Assembly (NCBI GenBank): GCA_965279115.1
Contig: OZ257137.1
Span: 6,758,001 to 6,822,000 of the forward strand
Reading direction: 5' to 3'
DNA from: JAEUOS01 sp965279115
GTDB lineage: Bacteria > Pseudomonadota > Gammaproteobacteria > Burkholderiales > JAEUOS01
Length of the DNA stretch: 64,000 nt
Positions 44,601 through 53,624 of this stretch are shown piece by piece. The first letter of the stretch is position 1; each line of letters starts with the position of its first letter. The notes below the pieces were generated by a model. That model was not told the origin of the DNA. It did not search any database and was given only the letters and a program-made list of their open reading frames with translations. The position numbers were made by a program, and so were the translations under genes.

Positions 44601-45797
44601 TCAGGGTCGCCTGGCCGCCAGCCAGGCCTCCGCCAGCCGCACCCAGTAGGTGGCGCCGAGCGGAATGAGTTCGTCGTTGAAATCGTAGTTCGGGTTGTGC
44701 AGCATGCACGGGCCGATGCCATGCCCGGCCTCGCGATGCGCGCCGTCGCCGTTGCCGATGAAGCAATAGCAGCCCGGCTTGGCCTGCAGCATGTAGGCGA
44801 AGTCCTCGGCCCCCATGGTCGGTTCCTGCGCGATCACGTTGGCCTTGCCGACCACCGATTCCATCACGGTTCGGGCGAAATCGGTTTCGGCCGCATGGTT
44901 GATGGTGGGCGGGTAGTTGCGCCGGAATTCGAACTCGCAAGTCGCGCCGAAGGCGGCCGCGGTATGCCGCGCCACTTCCTCCATGCGCTTTTCGATCATG
45001 TCGAGGGTCTCGACGGTGAAGGTCCGCACCGTGCCCTCAAGGGTGGCGAAATCCGGCACCACGTTGGTGGCCTCCCCGGCGTGGATCATGGTCACCGAGA
45101 TCACCCCGGCATCCACCGGCTTCTTGTTGCGCGAAATGATGGTCTGGAAGGCCTGCACGACCTGGCAGGCCACCGGCACCGGGTCGATGCCGTTGTGCGG
45201 CAGGGCCGCGTGGCTGCCCTTGCCGTGGATGACGATGCGAAACTCGTTGGAGGACGCCATCACCGGGCCGGCCGACACCGCGAATTTGCCCACCTCCATG
45301 CCCGGCCAGTTGTGCATGCCGAACACCGCCTCCATTGGGAACTGCTCGAACAGGCCGTCCTTGATCATCTCGCGCGCGCCGCCACCGCCCTCTTCGGCCG
45401 GCTGGAAGATCAGGTAGACCGTGCCGTCGAAAGACCGCTGCTGCGAAAAATGCTTCGCCGCTGCCAGCAACATCGAGATGTGGCCGTCATGGCCGCAGGC
45501 ATGCATGCGGCCGGCATGCTTGGAGGCATGCGGAAAGGTGTTGTGCTCGGTCATCGGCAGGGCGTCGATGTCGGCGCGCAAGCCAACGGCGCGCGAACTG
45601 GTGCCGTTCTTGACGATACCGACCACGCCGGTGCCGCCCAGGCCGCGATGCACCGGGATGCCCCATTCGGCGAGCTTGGCCGCGATCACGTCGGCGGTGC
45701 GCTTTTCCTCGAAGCACAGTTCGGGATGGGCATGGATATCGCGCCGCACCGCCTGGATTTCGGCCGCATGGCCGACAATGGAATCGATGATGTTCAT
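44601..45797 (-). CDS. M20D-family amidohydrolase (hippurate hydrolase-like)
   Basis: A 398-residue metal-dependent hydrolase. Metal-binding segments are HACGHDGH, the glutamates in PAEEGGGG, the histidine in GMHNWPG, and HNPNYDFND near the C-terminus. Family members cleave N-acyl amino acids such as hippurate. No signal peptide. Confidence 0.9.
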   Translation of the reverse strand: MNIIDSIVGHAAEIQAVRRDIHAHPELCFEEKRTADVIAAKLAEWGIPVHRGLGGTGVVGIVKNGTSSRAVGLRADIDALPMTEHNTFPHASKHAGRMHACGHDGHISMLLAAAKHFSQQRSFDGTVYLIFQPAEEGGGGAREMIKDGLFEQFPMEAVFGMHNWPGMEVGKFAVSAGPVMASSNEFRIVIHGKGSHAALPHNGIDPVPVACQVVQAFQTIISRNKKPVDAGVISVTMIHAGEATNVVPDFATLEGTVRTFTVETLDMIEKRMEEVARHTAAAFGATCEFEFRRNYPPTINHAAETDFARTVMESVVGKANVIAQEPTMGAEDFAYMLQAKPGCYCFIGNGDGAHREAGHGIGPCMLHNPNYDFNDELIPLGATYWVRLAEAWLAARRP

Positions 45798-45863
45798 GTC
45801 GCGCTCCTTGTGTAGCGATCGGTCCGGCGGACATCCGGCCCGCCCGGCCGCGAAAAGGGAATT

Positions 45864-46562
45864 CTATGTCGCCGGCAGCGGGGCGTCGACCCGCCCCTCC
45901 TTCAGGCGGATGCTGCGCTCGCAGCGATGGGCGATGCCGGTGTCGTGGGTCACGAGAACCAGCGTGGTGCCCAGTTCCGCGTTGAGCCCGAACAAGAGCT
46001 CGATGATGTTGGCGCCGGTGACGGTGTCGAGGTTGCCGGTGGGCTCGTCGGCAAACAGTATTTTCGGCCGCGGCGCGAACGCGCGCGCCACCGCTACCCG
46101 CTGCTGCTCGCCGCCGGAGAGATGCTTGGGGTAGTGCGTCATGCGGCTGCCCAGCCCGACCCGCGCCAGGGTCTCGCGCGCAACGGTCTGCGCATCATCG
46201 CGACCGGCAAGTTCCAGCGGCAGCATCACGTTTTCCAGCGCGTTCAGGTGCGGCATCAACTGGAACGCCTGGAACACGAACCCCGCCAGCCGCCCGCGCA
46301 AGGCGGCGCGGCCGTCCTCATCGAGCGCGAACAGGTCGGTACCGTCCAGAATCACCTGGCCGCCGGTGGGCGTGTCGAGGCCGGCGAGCAGCGAAAGCAG
46401 GGTCGATTTGCCGGAACCGGAAGCCCCGACGATAGCCAGCGACTCGCCGGCCCGGACGGAAAGGTCGATCTCGTGCAGAATCGTGAGCGGTGTCTCGCCA
46501 TTGGGCACCGATTTGGTCAACCCGCGAACTTCTATGATGTCCCGAATCCCTGCAACGCTCAT
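45864..46562 (-). CDS. ABC transporter ATP-binding protein (YbbA/LolD-like)
   Basis: A 232-residue ATPase, start ATG 46562. Walker A is GASGSGKST, the signature LSGGEQQRV and Walker B ILFADEP. MacB/LolD-type spacing and the divergent position next to tesA match ybbA, but the partner permease ybbP is not here. The start codon shares bases with the tesA start. Confidence 0.88.
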   Translation of the reverse strand: MSVAGIRDIIEVRGLTKSVPNGETPLTILHEIDLSVRAGESLAIVGASGSGKSTLLSLLAGLDTPTGGQVILDGTDLFALDEDGRAALRGRLAGFVFQAFQLMPHLNALENVMLPLELAGRDDAQTVARETLARVGLGSRMTHYPKHLSGGEQQRVAVARAFAPRPKILFADEPTGNLDTVTGANIIELLFGLNAELGTTLVLVTHDTGIAHRCERSIRLKEGRVDAPLPAT

Positions 46563-47184
46563 GAAGTTTCTCTTCGCCGTACTGGCATGGATGGCGACAC
46601 TCGCCGCTGCACCGGCGATTGGCGCGCCCGCAATCCTGGTTTTTGGGGACAGCCTGTCGGCTGAATATGGCCTGCAGCGCGGCACCGGATGGGCCGCCTT
46701 GCTGGCCGAAAGGCTCAAGCAACAACGCATTGATTATAGCGTCGTCAATGCCAGCATCAGCGGAGAAACCAGCGCCGGCGGCGCCACCCGCATCGCAGCC
46801 GAACTCGCGCGGGTGAAGCCCGCCGTCCTGATCATTGAACTCGGCGGCAACGACGGCCTGCGCGGCCTTTCGCTGGCTGCGACCCGTGCCAACTTCGAAA
46901 CCATGATCAAGGCCGGCCAGACGGCGGGCGCGAAGATCCTGCTGTGCGGCATGCAATTGCCGCCGAATTACGGACGCGATTACACCGAGCGCTTCCGTGC
47001 CATGTACACGGACCTGGCCCGTGCCCACCGCGTGGCGTTGCTGCCGTTTTTCCTCGAGGGGGTGGGCGACAGGCGCGAGCTTTTCCAGGCCGACGGCATC
47101 CACCCGGTGGCGGAAGCCCAGCCGCGCCTCCTGGACAACGTCTGGCCCCTGCTGGTGCCATTGCTCAAGCCCGGCCGGAAGTAG
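46561..47184 (+). CDS. tesA: GDSL arylesterase/multifunctional esterase TesA
   Basis: A 207-residue periplasmic SGNH hydrolase with a signal peptide (about 1-21, ending IGA). The block I serine is in FGDSLSAEYG, block III GGND is in ELGGNDGLRG, and the Asp/His pair is in ADGIHP. It acts as esterase, thioesterase or lysophospholipase. Divergent overlap with the ABC ATPase gene at CATG 46560-46563. Confidence 0.93.
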   Translation: MKFLFAVLAWMATLAAAPAIGAPAILVFGDSLSAEYGLQRGTGWAALLAERLKQQRIDYSVVNASISGETSAGGATRIAAELARVKPAVLIIELGGNDGLRGLSLAATRANFETMIKAGQTAGAKILLCGMQLPPNYGRDYTERFRAMYTDLARAHRVALLPFFLEGVGDRRELFQADGIHPVAEAQPRLLDNVWPLLVPLLKPGRK

Positions 47185-47292
47185 CGGCGCCAAGCGCCTA
47201 AAATCGTGCCGGCGCCAGTTTCGCCCGCAGCCGCCCGGAAAACGGCGGGCGTATGTGCCCGCCCCGCCACCTGATCACCCGAGAAGTCGCGC

Positions 47293-48342
47293 TTGAGCCA
47301 AATTCCTTCCGCAACCTGCGCCGATTTCGGCGCCTACGACAGCATCATCGACGTGCGCTCGCCCGCCGAGTTCGCGCTCGACCATGTGCCCGGCGCGATC
47401 TCGGCCCCCGTGCTCGACAACGAGGAACGGGCCCGCATCGGCACCCTGCACAAGCAGGTCTCCGCCTTCGACGCCAAGAAGGCCGGCGCGGCGCTGGTGG
47501 CACGCAACATCGCCCGCCATCTGGAGGAGCAGTTCCAGGGCCGCCCGAGGGATTGGCGGCCCCTGATCTATTGCTGGCGCGGGGGACAGCGTTCCGGCAG
47601 CATGGCGGAAATCTTCACCCGGATCGGCTGGAAGGCCGCGCAACTGGACGGCGGCTATCGCGCCTACCGGCGCTTCGTCCTGCAGCGCCTCGAGGAGGCA
47701 CCCGCCGGCCTGGATTTCCGCATCGTCTGCGGGGTCACCGGCAGCGGCAAGAGCCGCCTGCTGCGCTCGCTTCGAACCATCGGCGCACAGGTGCTGGACC
47801 TGGAGGAGATCGCGCGGCATCGCGGCTCGGTGCTGGGCTCGCTGCCCGGCGAGGCGCAACCTTCGCAAAAGATGTTCGAAAGCCTGGTGCGCCACGCGCT
47901 GGACGGCTTCGACCCGGCGCAACCGGTCTTTGTCGAAGCCGAAAGCAAGAAGATCGGGGCCGTGCAGGTCCCGGACGCCCTGATGGCCCGCATGCGTGCG
48001 TCACCCTGCGTGCGCCTCGATCTGGACCTGCCGTTGCGGGTCGCGCTGCTCAAGGGGGAGTACGCGCATTTCCTTGCCGACGGCCCCCTGCTGGACGAGC
48101 GCTTCGACTGCCTGGTTCCCTTGCATGGGCGCGAACGGATCGACCAGTGGAAGGCGCTTTCGGCGGCCCATGCCTGGGATGAACTGGTGTTGCGCCTGTT
48201 GACCGAGCACTACGACCCGGCCTACCTGCGCGGGATGCCGCGCAACTACGCAGGCTATGCGGCAGCGGGTTGCGTGCGCGTCTCGGAATTGAGCGACGCC
48301 GCCTTCACATCCGCCGCCCGGGCGCTCGTCGCGAGCGCCTGA
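47293..48342 (+). CDS. mnmH: tRNA 2-selenouridine/geranyl-2-thiouridine synthase
   Basis: A 349-residue enzyme, start TTG 47293. The rhodanese domain has the active Cys94 (YCWRGGQRS), followed by a P-loop GVTGSGKS (147-154). MnmH replaces sulfur at the wobble position of tRNAs for Lys, Glu and Gln by selenium. selD is not in the window. The TTG start follows a GAGAAG-like site and has no closer alternative. Confidence 0.94.
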   Translation: MSQIPSATCADFGAYDSIIDVRSPAEFALDHVPGAISAPVLDNEERARIGTLHKQVSAFDAKKAGAALVARNIARHLEEQFQGRPRDWRPLIYCWRGGQRSGSMAEIFTRIGWKAAQLDGGYRAYRRFVLQRLEEAPAGLDFRIVCGVTGSGKSRLLRSLRTIGAQVLDLEEIARHRGSVLGSLPGEAQPSQKMFESLVRHALDGFDPAQPVFVEAESKKIGAVQVPDALMARMRASPCVRLDLDLPLRVALLKGEYAHFLADGPLLDERFDCLVPLHGRERIDQWKALSAAHAWDELVLRLLTEHYDPAYLRGMPRNYAGYAAAGCVRVSELSDAAFTSAARALVASA

Positions 48343-48360
48343 GGCACGGCGAGCGCCGCA

Positions 48361-50253
48361 TCAATTGGGTTTCTTCTCCAGCCGGTCCTTGTAGAGCACG
48401 ACCTTGGACGAACGCTTGATGCTTTCGAGGTAAGCCGAAAAATCGGCTTCCGCCTGGGCGCGGTCGAGAGCCGACTTGATGGCCGCCCCGCGCGGCCCTT
48501 CGACCGCGCCGCCGGCGTTGACCTTGGTGATGCGGAAAAGCCCGTAGCCGTTGCCCAACGGCACGCCCACCACCGCGGGTAGCTTGTCGGCGGGAGCCGC
48601 CATGACTGCGCGCATGACCTCGACCGAATAGCCTTCGGTCTTGCCGCGCGACACCGTCTTGGGAGCGGCGAACCCGGCGGCGTCGGCGCTCTGCTGCAGC
48701 GCCTTCAGGCGCTTCTCGCCTTCCTTGCGCGCAAGCTCCGCGGCTTCCTTGGCGGTGAGTTGTTCCCTGATGGCCGCCTGCACATCCTCGAACGGCTTGA
48801 TCGCCTGCGGCTTGTAGTCGGCCACACGCGCCGACGCCAGCACACCGGGCGCGATCTCGATGGCCTCGACGTTGCGGCGCGACTTGACGGCGTCATCGGA
48901 GAACAGGCGCTCGAGCAGCTTGGGATGGTTGATCTCCTTGGGCGGCGCCGCGCGCGTGAACGCGGCGGTCTTCTCGAGCTTGAGCTTGTACTTGTCGGCA
49001 GCCGGCTTCAGGCTGTCCGCCTGCTCATATACGGTGTTGGTGAAGCCTTCCGCGCTTTCGGTGAACTTCTTCTGCGCTTCGCGGCGGGTCCATTCCTTCT
49101 CGATTTCCGCGCGCGCCTCATCGAGCGAGCGCACCTTCCCGGGCACTACGCCGGTGAGCTTGATGATGTGATAACCGAACTCGGATTCCACGACGTTGCT
49201 GATCTCGCCCGGCTTCATGGCGAACACCGCCTCCTCGAAGGCCTTGACCATCGCGCCGCGCGCGAACGAGCCGAGGCTGCCGCCCTGGGCGGCCGATCCC
49301 GGATCCTGCGAATGCTTGCGGGCCAGCGCGGCGAAATCGGCGCCGGCGGCGCGCGCCTGCTTGAGCAGGTCCTCGGCCTTGGCCTTGAGCGCGGCCTTGT
49401 CCGACTTCTCCTCGAACTTGATGAGGATGTGGCTGGCCTGGCGCTGCTCTTCCTGCTTGTAACGGGCGATGTTCTGCTCGTAATAGGCCTTGACTTCCGC
49501 CGGCGGCGCCACCAGGTTCGCGGCGATCGCATCCACGGACAACACGGTGTACTCGGCCGTCACCTGCGCCGGCAGCATGAATTCCTTCTGGTTGGCGTCA
49601 TAGTAGGCCTTGGGGGCTTCCGGCTTGAGCTTGACTTCGCCGGTGAACGCATCCGCCTTGACCATCAGTTCCTGCACTTCGCGCTCCTCGGACTGGGCAC
49701 GCGCCACCATGGCCTGCACCGCGCGTGGCGAAAAAGCCGACTCCCCGACGCCGGTATTGAGCACCTGCATGGAAAGATCCTGGCGCAGGCGCATCTCGAA
49801 ACTTTCCGGCGTGAGGCCCTGCGCGGCCAAGAGGCGCGTATAGCGCTCCTTGTTGAACTGCCCGCCTTCCTGCACCGCCGGGATCGCCATGATCACCTCG
49901 CGCAGGCGCTCGTCGGTCACGGCCACGCCGCGCTTGACCGCGAAGGTGGTGAGGACGCGCTGGTTCACCAGGGAGTCGAGCACCGCCGAACGCGATTGCG
50001 GCGTATCGAACATCGACGCATCGAACGGAATGTTCATGCGCTGCGCGACGTCGCGCTGGCGATCCAGTTGCTCGCGCTGCGCCTGGGTGAACTCCTGCAG
50101 CGTGATGGAATGCCCCGCCACCTTGGCAAGGGCAGCGGAGTCTTCGGTGAAAGTCTTGTAGCCGTCCACGCCGAAAAATGCGAACGGCGGCACGATGAGG
50201 ACCAGCAGCAAAAACTGCATGAGGCGCTGGTGAGTGCGGATGAACTCGAACAT
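48361..50253 (-). CDS. ppiD: Periplasmic folding chaperone PpiD
   Basis: A 630-residue inner-membrane-anchored SurA-like chaperone. One helix (about 12-34) leads to an N-terminal SurA_N domain. A parvulin domain follows (about 275-375, with ASHILIKFEEK and GGSLGSFARG) and a C-terminal chaperone region. It assists outer-membrane protein folding near the Sec translocon. Convergent with mnmH. Confidence 0.93.
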   Translation of the reverse strand: MFEFIRTHQRLMQFLLLVLIVPPFAFFGVDGYKTFTEDSAALAKVAGHSITLQEFTQAQREQLDRQRDVAQRMNIPFDASMFDTPQSRSAVLDSLVNQRVLTTFAVKRGVAVTDERLREVIMAIPAVQEGGQFNKERYTRLLAAQGLTPESFEMRLRQDLSMQVLNTGVGESAFSPRAVQAMVARAQSEEREVQELMVKADAFTGEVKLKPEAPKAYYDANQKEFMLPAQVTAEYTVLSVDAIAANLVAPPAEVKAYYEQNIARYKQEEQRQASHILIKFEEKSDKAALKAKAEDLLKQARAAGADFAALARKHSQDPGSAAQGGSLGSFARGAMVKAFEEAVFAMKPGEISNVVESEFGYHIIKLTGVVPGKVRSLDEARAEIEKEWTRREAQKKFTESAEGFTNTVYEQADSLKPAADKYKLKLEKTAAFTRAAPPKEINHPKLLERLFSDDAVKSRRNVEAIEIAPGVLASARVADYKPQAIKPFEDVQAAIREQLTAKEAAELARKEGEKRLKALQQSADAAGFAAPKTVSRGKTEGYSVEVMRAVMAAPADKLPAVVGVPLGNGYGLFRITKVNAGGAVEGPRGAAIKSALDRAQAEADFSAYLESIKRSSKVVLYKDRLEKKPN

Positions 50254-50321
50254 GTTGGTTTCGGCCGTCTCGTAACGATGTGCGCCGGCCCGCAGCCCGG
50301 TTGGGCCAAACTTGCCGGATT

Positions 50322-50353
50322 AAAAAAAAACCGAACTCGCGTTCGGCTTTTTC
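50322..50353 (-). terminator. Strong rho-independent terminator, usable on both strands
   Basis: CCGAAC/GTTCGG with a four-base loop. The minus strand continues with nine Ts, the plus strand with CTTTTT. Confidence 0.8.
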
Positions 50354-50470
50354 CTGATCGGCGAGGGAGGCGCGATCCAAACCCGCAACTCCGGCACGAA
50401 GGCCGGAACCAACCCCGCATGAAATCAATAACTTATGAAAAAAGAATGAGGCTCAAACGGGGCGGATTTT
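50322..50470 (-). ncRNA. Possible structured small RNA
   Basis: On the minus strand a TAAAAT box at about 50468-50473 is followed by stem-loops TCCGGC/GCCGGA (50390-50407) and one around GATC (50356-50377), ending in a terminator at 50331-50346 with nine Ts. No gene upstream on this strand explains the terminator. It might also be a leader of ppiD that terminates early. A computed fold and expression data are lacking. Confidence 0.3.
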
Positions 50471-50622
50471 ACACGAATTGCCGGTCCCGGCCGGATTGGA
50501 ACTGCACACCTCGATGCGGTTGTTCCGTAACGCATGGCTGACCAGCAAGCTATATTGACGCCGGATTCACCCGCCGCCGATTGCAGGTCTCGCATTCAAC
50601 CCTTTAGCCGAGGAGACTGACC

Positions 50623-50994
50623 ATGCTTCAACTCAAGCCGCTCGATGAAAACGTTCCGATCTTTCAACAACTTGGCGCCGAAGTGTCGCCGGTCATCCTG
50701 GTCAACATATTCAACGTAGAGGAGTCGGACATTCCCGCGCTTCTCAAGGCCTGGGAGGACGATGCCAACTGGATGAAGGCACAACCCGGGTATATCTCGA
50801 CGCAGTTGCATCGAGGCATTGCAGGCAGCACGGTGTTCATGAACTACGCGGTCTGGGAATCGACCGCCCACTTCACGGCCGCCTTCAACCATCCGGACTT
50901 CAAGAAGGCGCTGGGGCACTATCCGTCTTCCACGGTCGCATCGCCGCACCTGTTTACCCGGCTGACGGTGCCCAATCTTTGCGTCGGGCCTTAG
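50623..50994 (+). CDS. Antibiotic biosynthesis monooxygenase (ABM)-domain protein
   Basis: A 123-residue protein of the dimeric ferredoxin-like fold. VILVNIFNVEESD and AQPGYISTQLHRGIAGSTVFMNYAVWES are typical ABM patterns. The enzymes oxidise aromatics without cofactor or bind haem, but no role can be assigned here. Confidence 0.75.
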   Translation: MLQLKPLDENVPIFQQLGAEVSPVILVNIFNVEESDIPALLKAWEDDANWMKAQPGYISTQLHRGIAGSTVFMNYAVWESTAHFTAAFNHPDFKKALGHYPSSTVASPHLFTRLTVPNLCVGP

Positions 50995-50996
50995 GG

Positions 50997-51031
50997 GCCT
51001 GCGGCATGTGAGATGCCGGCGCAGGCGTTTT
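50997..51031 (+). terminator. Terminator-like hairpin after the ABM gene
   Basis: CGGCAT/ATGCCG inner stem with GCCTG/CAGGC outer pairs, followed by GTTTTC. Confidence 0.5.
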
Positions 51032-51059
51032 CACCGCCGGCTTGGAGGGCCGGGTTCAT

Positions 51060-51482
51060 TCAGCCCGACAACACCCGCGCCTTCTCCACCATTTCGGCAA
51101 ACAGGCCCTCCAGCGCGCGCGGCCGCACGTTGTAGGGGTCGAACTCCGCGCCTGGCGAATACTTGAGGAAGATCTGACGATTGGCGTCGACGTTGGCGAT
51201 CAGTCCCATCTGCCACTCTCCGTACAGGCGCATATCGATTTCGCTGTGGCTGAGGAGCGCCGGTTCACGATGGCGCGGGTCGCGGATGATGCGGTGGTAA
51301 AGCGTGTTCACGTTGATGTGATCGCCCTCCAGGCATTGCAGAAAGATCCCGTTCGAAAGTATGAGTGCACCGGTCACGCCAAGCGCGGCATTGTTGCGCT
51401 GGGACGTGCGGACAATGTCCTTGACGTCGGGCGGGGTCAGGCTGCCGGTCGTGCGGCTGGCATAGATCAAGCGGATGAGCAT
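51060..51482 (-). CDS. Short BLUF-domain blue-light sensor
   Basis: A 140-residue protein, start ATG 51482. The flavin-binding residues are Tyr7 (IYAS), Asn31 (RNN) and Gln49 (FLQCLEGD), with the same spacing as in AppA. LYHRIIRDPRH continues the domain. No output domain follows, so it probably acts through a partner protein. No light-related partner is recognised nearby. Confidence 0.92.
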   Translation of the reverse strand: MLIRLIYASRTTGSLTPPDVKDIVRTSQRNNAALGVTGALILSNGIFLQCLEGDHINVNTLYHRIIRDPRHREPALLSHSEIDMRLYGEWQMGLIANVDANRQIFLKYSPGAEFDPYNVRPRALEGLFAEMVEKARVLSG

Positions 51483-51637
51483 GGGCCCTCCAAGAGTGGA
51501 AGCGCTTCGTACTTTATCGGCTGGCCGCGTTGATTCCACAAAGTGGGGCCTTGCACATCGGGATATCAGCGGTCAGGCCGGTCCGATTGGCTGGCGATGC
51601 CACGCCCCGCACATAAAATGCCGACTCGTGTCCGCTG

Positions 51638-51659
51638 CGTATGTTTTTTAGTACATAGG
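51638..51659 (+). promoter_or_regulatory. Possible ModE-like site upstream of the modE-like gene
   Basis: CGTATGT and ACATAGG arranged as an imperfect inverted repeat (TATGT/ACATA), about 50 bases before the start. Weak similarity to the Mo-ModE operator. Confidence 0.25.
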
Positions 51660-51706
51660 TTGTCCACGAACAGGCGAACTGATCAAGAAATGAGGAGACT
51701 TCCGGC

Positions 51707-52054
51707 TTGAGCTACGACATCCAGTTTCGCCTGCGCATCCGCAGTGGAGAAGTCATTGCCGTAGGCCCGGGAAAGATCGCATTGCTCGAGGCCATCGCCT
51801 CGACCGGCTCGATCACCGCCGCCGCCAAGGAACTCGGCATGTCGTACCGGCGCGCCTGGCTCCTGATCGACGAAATGAACAAGTCGATGGCCAAGCCCGC
51901 AGTCGGCACCGCCGCGGGTGGCGCCCACGGCGGAGGGACCGTTCTCACCCCGGCAGGCGAAGCCATGATCGAGCTTTACCGCGAGATCGAGCGCAAGGCC
52001 AAGGCGGCGGCGGCGCCCGAGATCGGCGCACTGAAAAAATTGCTGAACAAATAG
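51707..52054 (+). CDS. modE: Single-domain ModE-like molybdate regulator
   Basis: A 115-residue winged-helix protein starting at TTG 51707 (GAGGAG nine bases before). KIALLEAIASTGSITAAAKE and MSYRRAWLLIDEMN match the N-terminal DNA-binding domain of ModE. The C-terminal molybdate-binding domains are absent, so it cannot sense molybdate by the usual route. modA follows. Confidence 0.85.
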   Translation: MSYDIQFRLRIRSGEVIAVGPGKIALLEAIASTGSITAAAKELGMSYRRAWLLIDEMNKSMAKPAVGTAAGGAHGGGTVLTPAGEAMIELYREIERKAKAAAAPEIGALKKLLNK

Positions 52055-52102
52055 CAAAGAAATGCTGGTGCGGTGTGGCGCAGCGTATTTCTTTACAGAC
52101 CT

Positions 52103-52126
52103 CGTCATATCTGATGAAATACGACG
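52103..52126. promoter_or_regulatory. ModE-box-like operator upstream of modA
   Basis: CGTCATAT and ATACGACG are near-complementary arms with an eight-base spacer, matching the CGTTATAT-type pattern of ModE sites. A second overlapping perfect repeat CGTATTTC (52084-52091)/GAAATACG (52116-52123) surrounds it. It sits 30 bases before modA. Confidence 0.5.
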
Positions 52127-52156
52127 ATGCGCAACCGACATGAACCTGGCTGAAGC

Positions 52157-52918
52157 ATGCGTTCGCCATTCAAGGCCCTGGCTTTCGGTCTGCTCTTCTC
52201 ACTGGGTGCCAGCATCCATGCTGCCGATCTCACCGTCTTTGCCGCTGCCAGCCTGAAGGAATCCCTGGACGAAAACGTCAAGGCATTCACTGCGAAAACC
52301 GGTCACCAGGTGCGCGTCTCGTATGCCGCGAGCAACGCGCTGGCCAGGCAGATCGAAAACGGCGCGCCAGCCGACCTGTTTTTTTCCGCCGACGAAGAAT
52401 GGATGGACTATGTCGCCCGGAAAAACCTGATCGTCCCTGGCACCCGCAAGAACTTCCTGTTCAACGCGCTGGTGCTGGTGGCGCCCGCCGACAGCGACGT
52501 CAAGCTTTCCATCGCACCCAATTTCCCGCTCGTGGCCGCCCTCAAGGGCGGGCGCCTGGCGCTGGCCAATCCGGATTCGGTGCCGATCGGCAAGTACGCC
52601 AAGGCTGCGCTGACGACATTGGGCGTTTGGAACGACGTGGAAAAGTCCCTGACGCGCTCCGACAACGTGCGCGCCTCGTTGGTGCTGGTGGCGCGCGGGG
52701 AGGCCCCGCTCGGCATTGTCTACGCCACCGACGCCAAGGCAGAACCCAGGACGAAGGTTGTCGATACCTTCGCCGCCAACCTGCACCCGCCGGTGATCTA
52801 CCCCGGCGCCGCGGTGGCCGGCAAGCTCAACCCGGCCACACAGGCACTGATCGACTACCTGGGCAGCGCGGATGCGCGCGCCGTCTGGATCAAGTACGGT
52901 TTCGGCATCGCGCGCTGA
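52157..52918 (+). CDS. modA: Molybdate ABC transporter substrate-binding protein
   Basis: A 253-residue periplasmic protein with a signal peptide (about 1-22, ending IHA). The anion-binding blocks FAAASLKES, VSYAASNALARQIENGAPADLFFSA and the GEAPLGIVYATDA segment are clear. No modB or modC follows, so it needs transporter subunits encoded elsewhere. It lies behind the single-domain ModE gene. Confidence 0.95.
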   Translation: MRSPFKALAFGLLFSLGASIHAADLTVFAAASLKESLDENVKAFTAKTGHQVRVSYAASNALARQIENGAPADLFFSADEEWMDYVARKNLIVPGTRKNFLFNALVLVAPADSDVKLSIAPNFPLVAALKGGRLALANPDSVPIGKYAKAALTTLGVWNDVEKSLTRSDNVRASLVLVARGEAPLGIVYATDAKAEPRTKVVDTFAANLHPPVIYPGAAVAGKLNPATQALIDYLGSADARAVWIKYGFGIAR

Positions 52919-53126
52919 GCGTTGCAGGGATGGGCGGATACGCCGGGCGCTTTCTGCCGGAGTGGCGAAAATTCGTCAGTGAAAATCCTCTTCTGCTGCC
53001 GGTTTCGCTCAGTGATGTGCCCGCTGGCTGGAGCATGTTCAGGCATGCGCCTTGCTGCAGGACGGATCGCCAGCCGTATGATCAGCCGTCCGACTGACTG
53101 CGGCAGGTTGCCCAAAGGAACGAAAC

Positions 53127-53594
53127 ATGGAAACCAAACCCCCGCTTCCCCCGTTTGATCACGCCTCTGCCGCGCAAAAGGTGCGCATGGCCGAAGACGC
53201 CTGGAATTCGCGCGACCCGGACCGTGTCGTCATGGTCTATACGGAGGACACGCGGTGGCGCAACCGCGCGGAATTTCCGGTCGGTCGTGGCGAAGTACGC
53301 GAGTTTCTGCGCCGCAAGTGGGCGCGCGAACTCGACTACCGCCTGATCAAGGAGTTGTGGGCCTTCACCGGCAACCGCATCGCGGTGCGCTTCGCCTATG
53401 AATGGCATGACGACTCCGGCCAGTGGTACCGCTCCTACGGCAATGAGAACTGGGAGTTCAATGAGCAAGGTTTCATGATGCGCCGCTTCGCGAGCATCAA
53501 TGACCTGCCCATCCAGGAAAACGACCGGAAATTCTTCTGGCCGCTGGGCCGGCGCCCGGACGATCACCCATCCCTGAGCGACCTGGGGCTTTAG
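53127..53594 (+). CDS. DUF1348 (NTF2/SnoaL-like fold) protein
   Basis: A 155-residue protein with AEDAWNSRDPDRVVMVYTEDTRWRNRAEF and RSYGNENWEF, the conserved blocks of the nuclear-transport-factor-2-like DUF1348 family. No function is established. The start follows AAAGGAAC. Confidence 0.85.
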   Translation: METKPPLPPFDHASAAQKVRMAEDAWNSRDPDRVVMVYTEDTRWRNRAEFPVGRGEVREFLRRKWARELDYRLIKELWAFTGNRIAVRFAYEWHDDSGQWYRSYGNENWEFNEQGFMMRRFASINDLPIQENDRKFFWPLGRRPDDHPSLSDLGL

Positions 53595-53624
53595 GCAGTA
53601 CGGCGCCGGATCAGGTCTTGTCTC

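Larger units (their letters stand above)
50254..50622. other. 369-base gene-free stretch upstream of ppiD
   Basis: No protein gene or tRNA is recognised. It contains a strong terminator hairpin at 50331-50346 and two further stem-loops on the minus strand, discussed as a possible small RNA. GAGGAGA for the next gene (50623) lies at its right end. Confidence 0.6.

Noticed and set aside
50254..50622. tRNA or hupB gene upstream of ppiD
   Set aside because: No TTCGA-type T-loop or cloverleaf and no HU-like coding sequence is present, although related genomes often have them here.
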